Part shown: positions 18,933 to 27,350 of the stretch, piece after piece | Position numbering within the stretch: the stretch's first letter is position 1 | Layout: each line of letters begins with the position of its first letter | From: Claveliimonas monacensis | Lineage (GTDB): Bacteria > Bacillota > Clostridia > Lachnospirales > Lachnospiraceae | Assembly (NCBI RefSeq): GCF_014982975.1 | Contig: NZ_JADCKL010000002.1 | Span: 62,001 to 126,000, forward strand | DNA length: 64,000 nt | Direction: 5' to 3' | Position numbers and translations under genes: made by a program | The notes under the pieces: model-generated | Seen by the model: the letters and a program-made list of their open reading frames with translations, nothing else | Databases searched by the model: none | What the model was told of the DNA's origin: nothing

Positions 18933-19797
18933 GTGCAAGCTCCCTTCCCATCCTCGCCCCCTGGGCCGGATCATTTTCTTCTATATAAAAGGTCTTTTCC
19001 CCGATACTGTATCCGCCGGATCCCTCGTCATAGTAGAGCCCCCGCAGGCGGCATGTATCCCCCTCCACCTGGGCAAAGGCAGCCACAGGCGAGGAACATC
19101 CCCCCTCCAGCTCCCGGACAAAAGCTCGCTCTGCCCCGGCCGCCAGGGCTGCCTCCCTATCGTTCACACAGGCTGTGACCTCTCTCATGGACGGACTTCC
19201 CTGTACAGCCATAATGCCCTGTCCTGCCGATGGAAGGATCTCCTCCACGCTGAAAAAACGGCTGATCCGCTCTTCCAGGCCCAGCCTGATCAGCCCGGCA
19301 GCTGCCAGGACCAGGGCGTCATACTCTCCCGCGTCCAGCTTTTCCAACCGGGTCAGTACATTACCGCGGATATTCCTGATCTCTGCTTCCGGGTACAGGG
19401 AGCCAAGCTGCAATTTTCTCCGGAGACTGGAGCAGCCGATGACGCTGTCCTTTTCCAGACGCTCCAGGCCTTTTCGCAGCACCAGCACGTCCCTCGGATC
19501 CTCCCTCCTGGTACAGGCCAGGACAGGGAAGTCCTCCGGCACCTCCATAGGCATATCCTTCAGACTGTGGACAGCCAGATCGATCCGCCCCTCCTGCAGA
19601 GCCAGATCCAGCTCCTTGATAAAAAGGCCTTTCCCCCCGATCTGATCCAGTGTCTTGTGAAGGATGCGGTCTCCTGTCGTCTTCATGGTGACCAGACTGA
19701 CCTCTGCCTCCGGGTGATATTTTTCTAATTCTTCCATGACGATCTGCGCCTGCCGCACAGCCAGGCGGCTCTGTCTGCTTCCCACTGTGATCCTCAT
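18898..19797 (-). CDS. hemC: Hydroxymethylbilane synthase HemC
   Basis: 299 residues. The dipyrromethane cofactor cysteine is Cys234 (ELEGGCSSPVAAFA). The N-terminus RITVGSRQSRLAVRQAQ and AVHSLKDMP are diagnostic. HemC polymerises four porphobilinogens to preuroporphyrinogen. It overlaps the upstream gene by 4 bp (19794-19797). hemA, hemL and hemB are not in the window. Confidence 0.96.
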   Translation of the reverse strand: MRITVGSRQSRLAVRQAQIVMEELEKYHPEAEVSLVTMKTTGDRILHKTLDQIGGKGLFIKELDLALQEGRIDLAVHSLKDMPMEVPEDFPVLACTRREDPRDVLVLRKGLERLEKDSVIGCSSLRRKLQLGSLYPEAEIRNIRGNVLTRLEKLDAGEYDALVLAAAGLIRLGLEERISRFFSVEEILPSAGQGIMAVQGSPSMREVTACVNDREAALAAGAERAFVRELEGGCSSPVAAFAQVEGDTCRLRGLYYDEGSGGYSIGEKTFYIEENDPAQGARMGRELAHELRDRYTEKR

Positions 19798-20297
19798 GCT
19801 CTGTCTCCTTTGTCCTTTTTTGTCTCCTCAGACCGGGCCAGGCACCTGCGGATCAGAGCCGCTGCTCTGGCTGTCTTCCCGTGGTCTGTCCCGTCCCCGG
19901 CGATACCCACCGCAAGGTCCTCCCCGGTCACCACGGCCGGAAAATAGAAGTCGCTCATCTTCCGATCCGAAGCGATATTCACCGGAATGTCCAGCTCCCG
20001 GCACCTCTCCCAGGCCATGCGGTCCGCCTCCGGGTCGTCTGCGGCGCAGACCACAAAGAGGTAGTTTTGCGTGATATCTGCCTTTTCAAGACATTTTCGG
20101 ACCAGACGGACTTTTCCCGTCTCCAGAAATTCTTCCATCTCCTGCCTCTGTTCTTCAGACACCTCTCTTGCCACCACCGTGATGTCCGCTCCGAACAGAA
20201 GAAGGGTGCGGATCCGGCGTACCGCCACATACCCGGCTCCCACCACCAGTATAGATTTATCTTCTATATCAAGAAATACCGGAAAACGAAGTCCCAT
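19794..20297 (-). CDS. Precorrin-2 dehydrogenase / sirohydrochlorin synthase (Met8/CysG N-terminal type)
   Basis: 167 residues. The Rossmann motif at residues 20-28 (GAGYVAVRR), the segment FPVFLDIEDKSILVVG and PVNIASDRKMSDFYFPAVV match the NAD-dependent precorrin-2 dehydrogenase part of CysG/Met8. It makes sirohydrochlorin, the substrate for CbiK (cobalt) or iron chelation (siroheme). The start at 20297 is chosen because GGAGGG lies 4 nt upstream. Longer in-frame starts at 20309 and 20360 would place coding sequence over the riboswitch terminator hairpin. First gene of the operon. Confidence 0.92.
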   Translation of the reverse strand: MGLRFPVFLDIEDKSILVVGAGYVAVRRIRTLLLFGADITVVAREVSEEQRQEMEEFLETGKVRLVRKCLEKADITQNYLFVVCAADDPEADRMAWERCRELDIPVNIASDRKMSDFYFPAVVTGEDLAVGIAGDGTDHGKTARAAALIRRCLARSEETKKDKGDRA

Positions 20298-20339
20298 TGT
20301 TCCCTCCATCCAAAGCAAAATCTTCCCAATTAAACAAAT

Positions 20340-20364
20340 GAGACTGCGCTTGACGCGCAATCTC
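20340..20364 (-). terminator. Intrinsic terminator serving as riboswitch expression platform
   Basis: On the minus strand a 10-bp stem (GAGATTGCGC/GCGCAGTCTC, loop GTCAA) is followed by ATTTGTTTAATT. It lies between the cobalamin aptamer and the first start codon (20297), as expected for premature termination when B12 is abundant. Confidence 0.8.
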
Positions 20365-20479
20365 CCGCACTCCTGGAACCTGCCATCCGGCGTTTTACCG
20401 GATATCAGGCATCACAAAGCAGGCCCGCCCCGGGCCATGCCATCACCATGGTGCGATCTTAAATCCTCACCGAAAGATC

Positions 20480-20664
20480 ACGTTCCTGTATATACAGGTA
20501 TCCTGGCTCGGAACTAAAACCTACTCCCCTGCCTTCCCACCCGGCAGCCGGCAAATCTTCTCCGCCGGCCCGGGCAGTGGCATATGTCGGGTTTCGTCAT
20601 TCCTCACAGTAGAGTGAGCTGCTGCGGATTTTCACCGCATTCCCTGTCTTATCTGTAAATAACA
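20480..20664 (-). promoter_or_regulatory. Cobalamin riboswitch controlling the cob/cbi operon
   Basis: The minus strand has the conserved elements in order. It opens with GGGAATGCGGTGAAAATCC, continues with a GCAGC...CTGTGAGG segment, and ends with the B12-box GAGCCAGGATACCTG (20495-20509). A start ~20664 from the promoter at 20671-20699 puts the aptamer at the 5' end of the operon mRNA. Adenosylcobalamin binding should favour the terminator at 20340-20364 and switch the operon off. Confidence 0.93.
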
Positions 20665-20670
20665 TTCTAT

Positions 20671-20699
20671 ATTCTATACTGTTTGGAGCTGTCCGTCAA
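20671..20699 (-). promoter_or_regulatory. Promoter of the cobalamin operon
   Basis: On the minus strand TTGACG (20694-20699) and TAGAAT (20671-20676) are separated by exactly 17 bp, a near-consensus housekeeping promoter. The predicted start is ~20664, directly before the riboswitch. Confidence 0.8.
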
Positions 20700-20754
20700 C
20701 CGCCTTTCCCGGCTCCCCCTCTCCCTGGCTCTCTCCTGGATATCAAACTCCTGG

Positions 20755-21288
20755 TCAAAGCACAAAGGAAAGCAAGATCCCCAGGGCCGCAAGCCCCAGC
20801 CCGGTCCATACAAAGACCCATCCCACAATAGAGCCTTTGACCGGAAGCTTTTCCACGTAGGCCCGCTGGGGCTTCTCCGGGTCATACCACACTGGGATGG
20901 ATGATCCCAAAGGGTACAGCCTCTCGGCCATAGCCCTCAGATTCAGGGCAGCCCCGCCCCGGATATGGACCACATCGTTCTCGCTGATATAGCAGCTCTG
21001 ATTCTCCCCTGTCAGATCCTTCGGAGAAATCCCGGTGCGCACTTCCACCACGCCCCGGAACCTGCGTTTTTTCTCATAGGAGACGCCGCCCACTGTGTAG
21101 GACGCCACAGGGCTCGGCGTTCCATTAACAAAACTGTATCGGACCACAGTACCTGTTGTCATAGCTGTGCAGCGGCTCTTTTTCCTGTTTTCCAGCGTAA
21201 GGATCAAAATCCCCGCCAGCATGAATGCCAGCCCAGGAGCCGCCAGTGTAAGAAACACCACCAGTCCCACGTTTACTCCCTTGTCCAT
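20755..21288 (-). CDS. DUF3592-like membrane protein
   Basis: 177 residues with a membrane segment near each end (residues ~7-30 and ~152-175). Between them is a soluble beta-rich domain (TGTVVRYSFVNGTPSPVASYTVGGV, VPVWYDPEKPQRAYV) typical of DUF3592 proteins of unknown function. AAAGGAGG lies 7 nt before the ATG. It starts 24 nt after the reductase gene and may be cotranscribed with it. No function can be assigned. Confidence 0.75.
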   Translation of the reverse strand: MDKGVNVGLVVFLTLAAPGLAFMLAGILILTLENRKKSRCTAMTTGTVVRYSFVNGTPSPVASYTVGGVSYEKKRRFRGVVEVRTGISPKDLTGENQSCYISENDVVHIRGGAALNLRAMAERLYPLGSSIPVWYDPEKPQRAYVEKLPVKGSIVGWVFVWTGLGLAALGILLSFVL

Positions 21289-21312
21289 CGGGCAGCCTCC
21301 TTTATCTTTCTT

Positions 21313-22854
21313 CTATGCCGTATATTTTCCGGCGATCTCAAGCAGTTTTTCTCTGTTTTCCTTCTCCCATGAAGCGTAGGAAAGTCCTGATGCCGCCACT
21401 TCTCTTCCCACTTCCACAAGGAAGGCAGGAATGTCGTCCTGCAGCATGGTCCCTGCACTCTGACCCAGGCGTTCCTCCCCCTGCCTGTCGCAGCCAAAGA
21501 AGCACACTTCAAAAGCCGGACAGGCTGTCTTATCGATCATCCTCACACCGCCCCGGAAGCCGATCTGCCCGATCTGATGCGTGCCGCAGGATGAGGGACA
21601 TCCGGAAATGTGAACTCTCGGAAGGGCAGATGCCGGGAGGTCTGCCTCTCTAACCGCCTTTACTGCCGCCGCAAGAAGACTCTGGGAATCCCGCACGCCT
21701 GCCTGGCAGACCGCGGAGCCGATGCAGGCCACCGAGGACTCAAAAGGAGTCTGCGCCCCATCCTGGGTCGCTTCCAATACTTTTTCCGCCTCCGTACCGG
21801 TCAGATTGACAATATACAGTGTCTCATCCGGCGCAATGCGCAGCTCCACCTCTTCCATGTTTTCGATCACATTGTAGAGTCTGCCAAAGACAGCCGGGTC
21901 CGGACATCCTCCCAGTGGATGGTAGAGGACAGAATAGAGCCCCTCCTGCTTCTGCTCCAGGATGCGGCTGCCGGACACTCTTGTCCCATCCGCCTTTTTA
22001 CGGATCTCCTCTGGCTCCACGCTGACAGTCAGGTCTTCCCCCGCTTCTGCCTGGGCCAGTTTCTCCAGGTAGGCCTGCTTGTAGCCTTCATCCCCCAGCT
22101 TGTCCCTCATAAAGCGGGTGCGCGCTTTTCCTCTCTGCTCATAGTTGCCGTGCTCCAGAAACACTTCCCTCATAGCCAGGATATAGTAGAGGATCCGGGA
22201 CGGGTCCACGGCCTCTGCCATCAGCATGCCGATCTTAGGCTGGTTGCCCAACCCTCCTGCGCTGTACACATCAAACTTCCCGTCCGGCCTGGCTACAAAT
22301 CCCAGGTCGCGGAATGTGGCGTGGGTCACATTGTCCGGGCTGTTGGAAAAGCAGACTTTCAGCTTTCTTGGCATCTTCTTCGCGTCCAGGAAGGACAGGA
22401 GAAATTCTTCCGCCTTCGTGGCATAGGGAAGCACGTCAAAACACTCCCCTCTCTGGGTTCCAGACAGAGGCGGAGCCATAACATTCCGCGGAAAATCTCC
22501 CCCTCCGCCCAGGGTAATGATCCCGTGCTCCATGGCTCCCTCCATGATGCCGCACACTGCGTCCGCGTCCAGGTCGTGGAGCTGGATGGTCTGGCAGGTG
22601 GTGAGATGCGCCTTCTTGACATGGTATTTCTCAATGCTCTGCGCAATATACAAAAGCTTGTCCTTTGTGAGCTGGCCACCCGCCATGCGCAGGCGGATCA
22701 TACTGCATTTTCCTCCTCTCTGGGCATAGCTGCCGTACCTTCCCGAATATCCTTTATAATCGTTTTTTGTGATCTTACCCTCGTAAAAATCCTTCGTCTT
22801 CTGTCTGAACTCTTCCAGCTCTTCTTTCCCCAGTGCAGGTGTTTTTCTTTCCAT
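21313..22854 (-). CDS. Siroheme-dependent nitrite/sulfite reductase family protein
   Basis: 513 residues. The four cysteines for the [4Fe-4S]-siroheme centre are Cys377, Cys383, Cys419 and Cys423 (ACIGSAVC, SGCPSSCGTHQ). Two ferredoxin-like half-domains and the substrate-side segment RGGKCSMIRLRMAGG are visible. The natural substrate (sulfite or nitrite) cannot be read from sequence. The nearby precorrin-2 dehydrogenase could supply sirohydrochlorin for its siroheme. A 77-residue gene lies directly upstream. Confidence 0.88.
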   Translation of the reverse strand: MERKTPALGKEELEEFRQKTKDFYEGKITKNDYKGYSGRYGSYAQRGGKCSMIRLRMAGGQLTKDKLLYIAQSIEKYHVKKAHLTTCQTIQLHDLDADAVCGIMEGAMEHGIITLGGGGDFPRNVMAPPLSGTQRGECFDVLPYATKAEEFLLSFLDAKKMPRKLKVCFSNSPDNVTHATFRDLGFVARPDGKFDVYSAGGLGNQPKIGMLMAEAVDPSRILYYILAMREVFLEHGNYEQRGKARTRFMRDKLGDEGYKQAYLEKLAQAEAGEDLTVSVEPEEIRKKADGTRVSGSRILEQKQEGLYSVLYHPLGGCPDPAVFGRLYNVIENMEEVELRIAPDETLYIVNLTGTEAEKVLEATQDGAQTPFESSVACIGSAVCQAGVRDSQSLLAAAVKAVREADLPASALPRVHISGCPSSCGTHQIGQIGFRGGVRMIDKTACPAFEVCFFGCDRQGEERLGQSAGTMLQDDIPAFLVEVGREVAASGLSYASWEKENREKLLEIAGKYTA

Positions 22855-22875
22855 TCTCCAAATCCTCCTTCTTTT

Positions 22876-23109
22876 TTATTCTTCTACTTCCACAACCAGA
22901 TAAAATCCTTTCTGGGTATGCTCTATCTTTGCGATCTTTCCTTTTCTCGCCTTGATCCTGTCATTTGTCCTGTAGATGCCGGACATGGCCACCGACGGCT
23001 CTACAAGATAGGTATATCGGCCTGTGCTTGGACTTCTCTCGCTGATCTCCACTTCCTGTCCTTCCTCCACAAGTCCTTCTCTCTCCATTTTAAACCGTTC
23101 CTGCCTCAT
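22876..23109 (-). CDS. Small hypothetical protein upstream of siroheme reductase
   Basis: 77 residues, charged, no membrane segment and no recognised domain. The sequence looks like a small beta-barrel (GQEVEISERSPSTGRYTYL, KGKIAKIEHTQKGFYLVVEVEE). AGAGGAAG precedes the ATG by about 8 nt. It ends 21 nt before the reductase gene, so it is probably cotranscribed. The role is unknown. Confidence 0.6.
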   Translation of the reverse strand: MRQERFKMEREGLVEEGQEVEISERSPSTGRYTYLVEPSVAMSGIYRTNDRIKARKGKIAKIEHTQKGFYLVVEVEE

Positions 23110-23243
23110 GGCTGTCTTCCTCTCTTTTTCATTCTCTGTTTCCTGATGCTTCCACTGTGCTTACATTTCTATTATACCCCCAGACGGTGCGAAAGTCATT
23201 GTAAACGGCAGGATAAATGTAAGAAATGAAAGCGCAATTTTAA

Positions 23244-23299
23244 AAGGGTGTCCGCGAACCGGTTACTGCCGCCATGGCAGCACCTGCGCAGACACCCTT
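23244..23299 (-). terminator. Terminator after the HPr-like gene
   Basis: A long stem (AAGGGTGTC with GACACCCTT, extended by CGC/GCG) holds an inner CTGCC/GGCAG hairpin. On the minus strand it is followed by TTTTAAAATT. It lies 38 nt downstream of the HPr-like stop codon. Confidence 0.65.
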
Positions 23300-23336
23300 A
23301 TCTACAAAATTTATAAAGCAGATTTTTAAGATAATC

Positions 23337-23579
23337 CTATCTTTCTTCCGCAAACTCTGAGAATATTTCAGTCGCCGACTCCTCGTCATCTCCGCTGACC
23401 TGTAGAATAAACGGCACATCAAGCTCCAGAGTCATAAGACCGATAATGGACTTTCCGTCAATCCTGTCGTAGGGATTCTCCACATTCACCACATCAATAT
23501 CTGATGTCATTTTCTGACATACAGAGCAGAAGCTCTTGATCTGCCCCGGTGTAGCAAATCTCACTTTCATTTCAAACAT
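23337..23579 (-). CDS. HPr-like protein lacking the phosphorylatable histidine
   Basis: 80 residues with the size and C-terminal half of HPr, including the Ser-loop GKSIIGLM at 42-49 (Ser44 equals the HPr-kinase site). The N-terminal active-site loop (normally GLHARPA) is replaced by PGQIKSFCSVC, so His15 and Arg17 are missing. It cannot carry PEP-derived phosphate on His15. A regulatory Crh-like role is possible, because Crh also lacks His15, but here two cysteines occupy the loop. GGAGG lies ~9 nt upstream. It stands alone between the reductase unit and queA. Confidence 0.8.
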   Translation of the reverse strand: MFEMKVRFATPGQIKSFCSVCQKMTSDIDVVNVENPYDRIDGKSIIGLMTLELDVPFILQVSGDDEESATEIFSEFAEER

Positions 23580-23694
23580 ACTTTTGTACCTCCGACATTA
23601 AAAATGCTACTTTCGTAATATACACTATTTCGAATGATTTTGGTACAGTTTTTTGAAAGAATCCAGCAAATTTCCCACAAGCAATTTACATATG

Positions 23695-24726
23695 TTATTT
23701 AATGAACATAGCATCGCCAAAGGAGAAAAACCTGTATCTCTCCTTTACCGCCTCCTCGTAGGCGGCCAGCACATGCTCCCTCCCCGCCAGGGCAGAGACA
23801 AGCATCAGCAGAGTGGACTCAGGCAAGTGGAAATTGGTGATCAGGCAGTCCAGTATCTTGAACTTGTAGCCGGGGTAGATGAAAATATCCGTCCACCCGC
23901 TGCCTGCCCGCAGATATCCATTTTCATCCGCCGCGGACTCAATAGTCCTGCAGCTGGTGGTTCCCACACAGATGATCCGTCCGCCATTTGCTTTTGCCCG
24001 GTTGATCTTTGCGGCCTCGTTCTCCTCGATCTGGTAGAATTCCGAGTGCATGTGGTGCTCCAGAATATTGTCCACCTTCACCGGGCGGAAAGTACCAAGA
24101 CCCACGTGAAGGGTAACACTGGCGATCTCCACTCCTTCCGCCTTGATCTCCTCCAGGAGCTGGGGCGTGAAATGAAGCCCCGCCGTGGGAGCTGCCGCCG
24201 ATCCGCTGTGCTTTGCGTAGACAGTCTGGTAGCAGTCCTTGTCCTCCAGCTGGTGGGTAATGTAGGGCGGCAGAGGCATCTGTCCAAGCTGGTCCAGTAT
24301 CTCCTCAAAAATCCCGTCGTAGGTGAATTTGACAAGGCGGTTCCCCTCATCCACCACATCCAGGACCTCCCCCACGAGAAGGCCGTCGCCAAAGCTGATC
24401 CTGGCACCCGGCTTTGCCTTTTTTCCCGGCTTCACAAGAGTCTCCCACACCTGATCGTCTTTTCTTTTCAGCAATAAAATTTCTATCTTTGCATCTGTCC
24501 CGATTTTGGAGCCGATCAGCCTTGCAGGAATAACCTTCGTGTCGTTGACCACAAGGCAGTCCCCGGGATGCAGATACTCTTTGATCTCCCGGAACACATG
24601 GTGGGAAGTCTCCCCGGTCTCCTTGTCCAGAACAAGGAGCCTGGAGCTGGCCCGGTCCTTTAGAGGATCCTGGGCAATGAGCTCCTGAGGCAGATCAAAA
24701 CTGAAATCCTGTCGTCTCATTTCCAT
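23695..24726 (-). CDS. queA: tRNA preQ1(34) S-adenosylmethionine ribosyltransferase-isomerase QueA
   Basis: 343 residues, the normal length. Motifs are [57 protein letters not shown] and [20 protein letters not shown]. QueA transfers ribose from AdoMet to preQ1 at tRNA position 34, making epoxyqueuosine. GGAA lies about 10 nt before the ATG. It follows pheT by 105 bp on the same strand. An alternative start is the ATG at 24720. Confidence 0.96.
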   Translation of the reverse strand: MEMRRQDFSFDLPQELIAQDPLKDRASSRLLVLDKETGETSHHVFREIKEYLHPGDCLVVNDTKVIPARLIGSKIGTDAKIEILLLKRKDDQVWETLVKPGKKAKPGARISFGDGLLVGEVLDVVDEGNRLVKFTYDGIFEEILDQLGQMPLPPYITHQLEDKDCYQTVYAKHSGSAAAPTAGLHFTPQLLEEIKAEGVEIASVTLHVGLGTFRPVKVDNILEHHMHSEFYQIEENEAAKINRAKANGGRIICVGTTSCRTIESAADENGYLRAGSGWTDIFIYPGYKFKILDCLITNFHLPESTLLMLVSALAGREHVLAAYEEAVKERYRFFSFGDAMFIK

Positions 24727-24763
24727 ATATCTGTCGTTCCTTTCTCCACAGCATGATTCATAA

Positions 24764-24798
24764 CATAGTAATACAGGGAGCCGGATAGGTCCCCCTGT
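24764..24798 (-). other. Hairpin between pheT and queA
   Basis: On the minus strand ATACAGGG and TCCCTGTAT form an 8-9 bp stem with a ~13-nt loop in the pheT-queA gap. Only a short T-poor tail (TACTATG) follows, so it is a weak terminator at best or an RNA-processing hairpin. Confidence 0.35.
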
Positions 24799-24830
24799 AT
24801 CTTATCACATCTGTCCTTTCTGTGACAGCT

Positions 24831-27251
24831 TTATTTACGAAGCTCGATGCCCATCTCTTCCAGGGCTCCAAGGATAGCATCCATGGCCTTGGACACATCC
24901 GCCTCCGCAAGCGTTCTGTCTTTTGCCCGGAACACAATGGAGTAGGCAACGGACTTAAATCCTTCTTTGATCTGCGCGCCCTCGTACAGGTCAAAGAGGG
25001 CATAGCTCTCCAGGTACTGTCCGCCTTTGTTCTCAATGACTTCCTCTACCTGTCCTACCATGATCTCCTTGGGCATCACCATGCTGATGTCCCTGGTCAC
25101 AGCCGGGAACCTGGCAATTCCTTCGTATTTGCGGTCGAAGTTTGCGCGGGACACAACCTCCGGCATGTCAATAACAGCCACATAAGCTCTCTCGCCAATT
25201 CCGTAAGTATCCGCCACGTCCGGATGCACCTCGCCCAGATAGCCGATTACTGTGCCGTCGTAGATGATATTTGCCTGGCGTCCCGGATGCAGGAAGGATT
25301 TTCCTGCTTTCGGATCATAGCTCTCCTTCTTGGAGAGCCCAGCCTTCTCAAGGAACTCCTCCACAACGCCTTTCATGCTGAAGAAATCGCCCTCACCATA
25401 CATACCGAGAGTGAACTGCATCCTCTCCTCAGGCAGTTCTGTAAGGGGCAGGGTCTTGGGAAGGTAAATATTTCCAAGCTCATAGAGTCTTACGTTTTTA
25501 TTTCTGCGGTTGTAGTTTGTGGCCAAGGATGTGAGCATACCGTTTAAAGACGTGGTCCTCATGATGCTGTAATCCTCGCCAAGGGGATTCATAATGCTGA
25601 TAGCCTTTCTCTCCGGTGCATCCGCAGGGAACAGAAGTCTGTCAAACACCTTCGGGCTCTCAAAAGAGTAAGTCATACCCTGGCTGAAGCCGCAGTACTC
25701 TGCCACGTTTCTCGCCACTTCCTCGATGCGCAGTTTGAAAGAGAGCTTTCCTGTAGTGGCCTCTCCTTTAGGAAGCGTGGTAGGGATATTGTCATAGCCG
25801 TAGAATCTTGCCACTTCCTCTGCCAGATCCGCAATACGGAACAGGTCGTGACGGAAGGTGGGCGCGATTACCTCATTTGTATCTTCATCGTACTCCAGAT
25901 CGATCATGCGGAAGTAGGAAAGCATGTCTTCCCTGGAAATGTCTGTTCCAAGAATGGCATTGATCTCGTCCGCGTCAAAAGGCACGCGGACAGGCTCTTT
26001 TTTCTTCCCGTACACATCTACCATGCCGCCAACCACTTCTCCGGCGCCCAGCTCTTCCACCAGCTGGCAGGCGCGGTCAATGGCCGCCTGGGCATTGTTT
26101 GGATCAAGGCCCTTTTCAAACTTGCCGGAAGCGTCTGTGCGCAGGCCGACTTTCTTGCTGGATTTGCGGATGTTTGTACCGTCAAAGCAGGCAGCCTCGA
26201 AGAGCATAGTCTTCACATCGTCCGTGATCATGGAGTTCTCGCCTCCCATGATACCTGCAATGCCCACAGATTTCTCGCCGTCGCAGATCATCAGCACAGA
26301 AGAGTCCATCTGTCTTTCCTGGCCGTCCAGTGTGGTAAATTTCTCACCGTCCTCAGCCCGCTTTACGATGATCTCACGGCCTGCAATGGTGTCAAGATCG
26401 TAGGCGTGCATGGGCTGTCCGTACTCCTCCATCACATAGTTGGTGATATCCACCAGGTTGTTGATGGGACGGATGCCCACAGAGGCGAGCCTTCTCTGCA
26501 TCCACTTGGGTGAAGGGCCGATCTTGATATTCTTCACAACTCTGGCACAGTATCTGGGGCACAGATCTGTGTCCTTCACTGTCACCTTGATATAGTCATT
26601 TACATCCTCGTCATTTCCTGTAGGTGTCACCTGCGGCGGGCAAAATGTCTTGCGGAATGTGGCAGCTGCCTCTCTGGCAATGCCGACAACACTGTAGCAG
26701 TCCACACGGTTTGATGTGATCTCGTACTCAAAGACTACATCGTCAAGTCCCAGCAGTTTCACCACATCTGCGCCGACTTCTGTGTCTTCGGGCAGGATGT
26801 AAATACCGTTCTCCGGGGCGTCCGGGTACATGTCCCGGCTGGAGCCCAGCTCCTCGATGGAGCACATCATTCCATTGCTCTCAATGCCTCTTAACTTGCC
26901 CTTCTTGATCTTGATGCCGCCTGCCACACGGCTTCCGGGCTCGTGGCCTCCCGCCACGCGGCCCCCTGCCAGAACTACCGGCACCTTGTCTCCCTCATGT
27001 ACGTTGGGAGCTCCTGTCACGATCTGTATGGACTCTGTGCCAATATTTACCTGGCACACGATCAGCTTGTCCGCGTCCGGATGCTTCTCTATCTTGTCGA
27101 TCTGGCCCACCACGATCTTGTCCAGATCTGCATCCATCTCCTCATAATTCTCCACTTTTGTCCCGGAAAGAGTCATGGCGTCTGTGTACTCCTGCGCAGT
27201 GACATCCAGATCCGGCACATATGCTTTTATCCATGATAATGATGTATTCAT
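24831..27251 (-). CDS. pheT: Phenylalanine--tRNA ligase beta subunit PheT
   Basis: 806 residues, the full bacterial beta chain. The order is an N-terminal EMAP-type tRNA-binding domain (~40-150, VGQIDKIEKHPDADKLIVCQV), B3/B4 editing domain, B5 domain, central catalytic-like fold, and C-terminal anticodon-binding FDX-ACB domain (FPAVTRDISMVMPKEI). It pairs with PheS to form the alpha2beta2 enzyme. It follows pheS by 99 bp and shares its T-box control. The gap contains a long palindrome (27284-27310). Confidence 0.97.
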   Translation of the reverse strand: MNTSLSWIKAYVPDLDVTAQEYTDAMTLSGTKVENYEEMDADLDKIVVGQIDKIEKHPDADKLIVCQVNIGTESIQIVTGAPNVHEGDKVPVVLAGGRVAGGHEPGSRVAGGIKIKKGKLRGIESNGMMCSIEELGSSRDMYPDAPENGIYILPEDTEVGADVVKLLGLDDVVFEYEITSNRVDCYSVVGIAREAAATFRKTFCPPQVTPTGNDEDVNDYIKVTVKDTDLCPRYCARVVKNIKIGPSPKWMQRRLASVGIRPINNLVDITNYVMEEYGQPMHAYDLDTIAGREIIVKRAEDGEKFTTLDGQERQMDSSVLMICDGEKSVGIAGIMGGENSMITDDVKTMLFEAACFDGTNIRKSSKKVGLRTDASGKFEKGLDPNNAQAAIDRACQLVEELGAGEVVGGMVDVYGKKKEPVRVPFDADEINAILGTDISREDMLSYFRMIDLEYDEDTNEVIAPTFRHDLFRIADLAEEVARFYGYDNIPTTLPKGEATTGKLSFKLRIEEVARNVAEYCGFSQGMTYSFESPKVFDRLLFPADAPERKAISIMNPLGEDYSIMRTTSLNGMLTSLATNYNRRNKNVRLYELGNIYLPKTLPLTELPEERMQFTLGMYGEGDFFSMKGVVEEFLEKAGLSKKESYDPKAGKSFLHPGRQANIIYDGTVIGYLGEVHPDVADTYGIGERAYVAVIDMPEVVSRANFDRKYEGIARFPAVTRDISMVMPKEIMVGQVEEVIENKGGQYLESYALFDLYEGAQIKEGFKSVAYSIVFRAKDRTLAEADVSKAMDAILGALEEMGIELRK

Positions 27252-27283
27252 TGTATTCTCCTTTGACTATTTTTTAACAGGTA

Positions 27284-27310
27284 ACGTAATACTTTTTAAA
27301 AGTATTACGT
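27284..27310. repeat. Perfect 13-bp inverted repeat between pheS and pheT
   Basis: ACGTAATACTTTT and AAAAGTATTACGT flank a single T. Transcribed on the minus strand it forms a long AT-rich hairpin in the pheS-pheT mRNA, 33 nt before the pheT start. No clear U-tract follows on the minus strand. Confidence 0.8.
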
Positions 27311-27350
27311 CCGGAATTCCACTAACTGGTGCGTTATTGTGTCTATTGTA

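Noticed and set aside
20298-20360. Upstream starts of precorrin-2 dehydrogenase at 20309 and 20360
   Set aside because: They would overlap or crowd the riboswitch terminator, while ATG 20297 has a good GGAGGG site and matches the family N-terminus.
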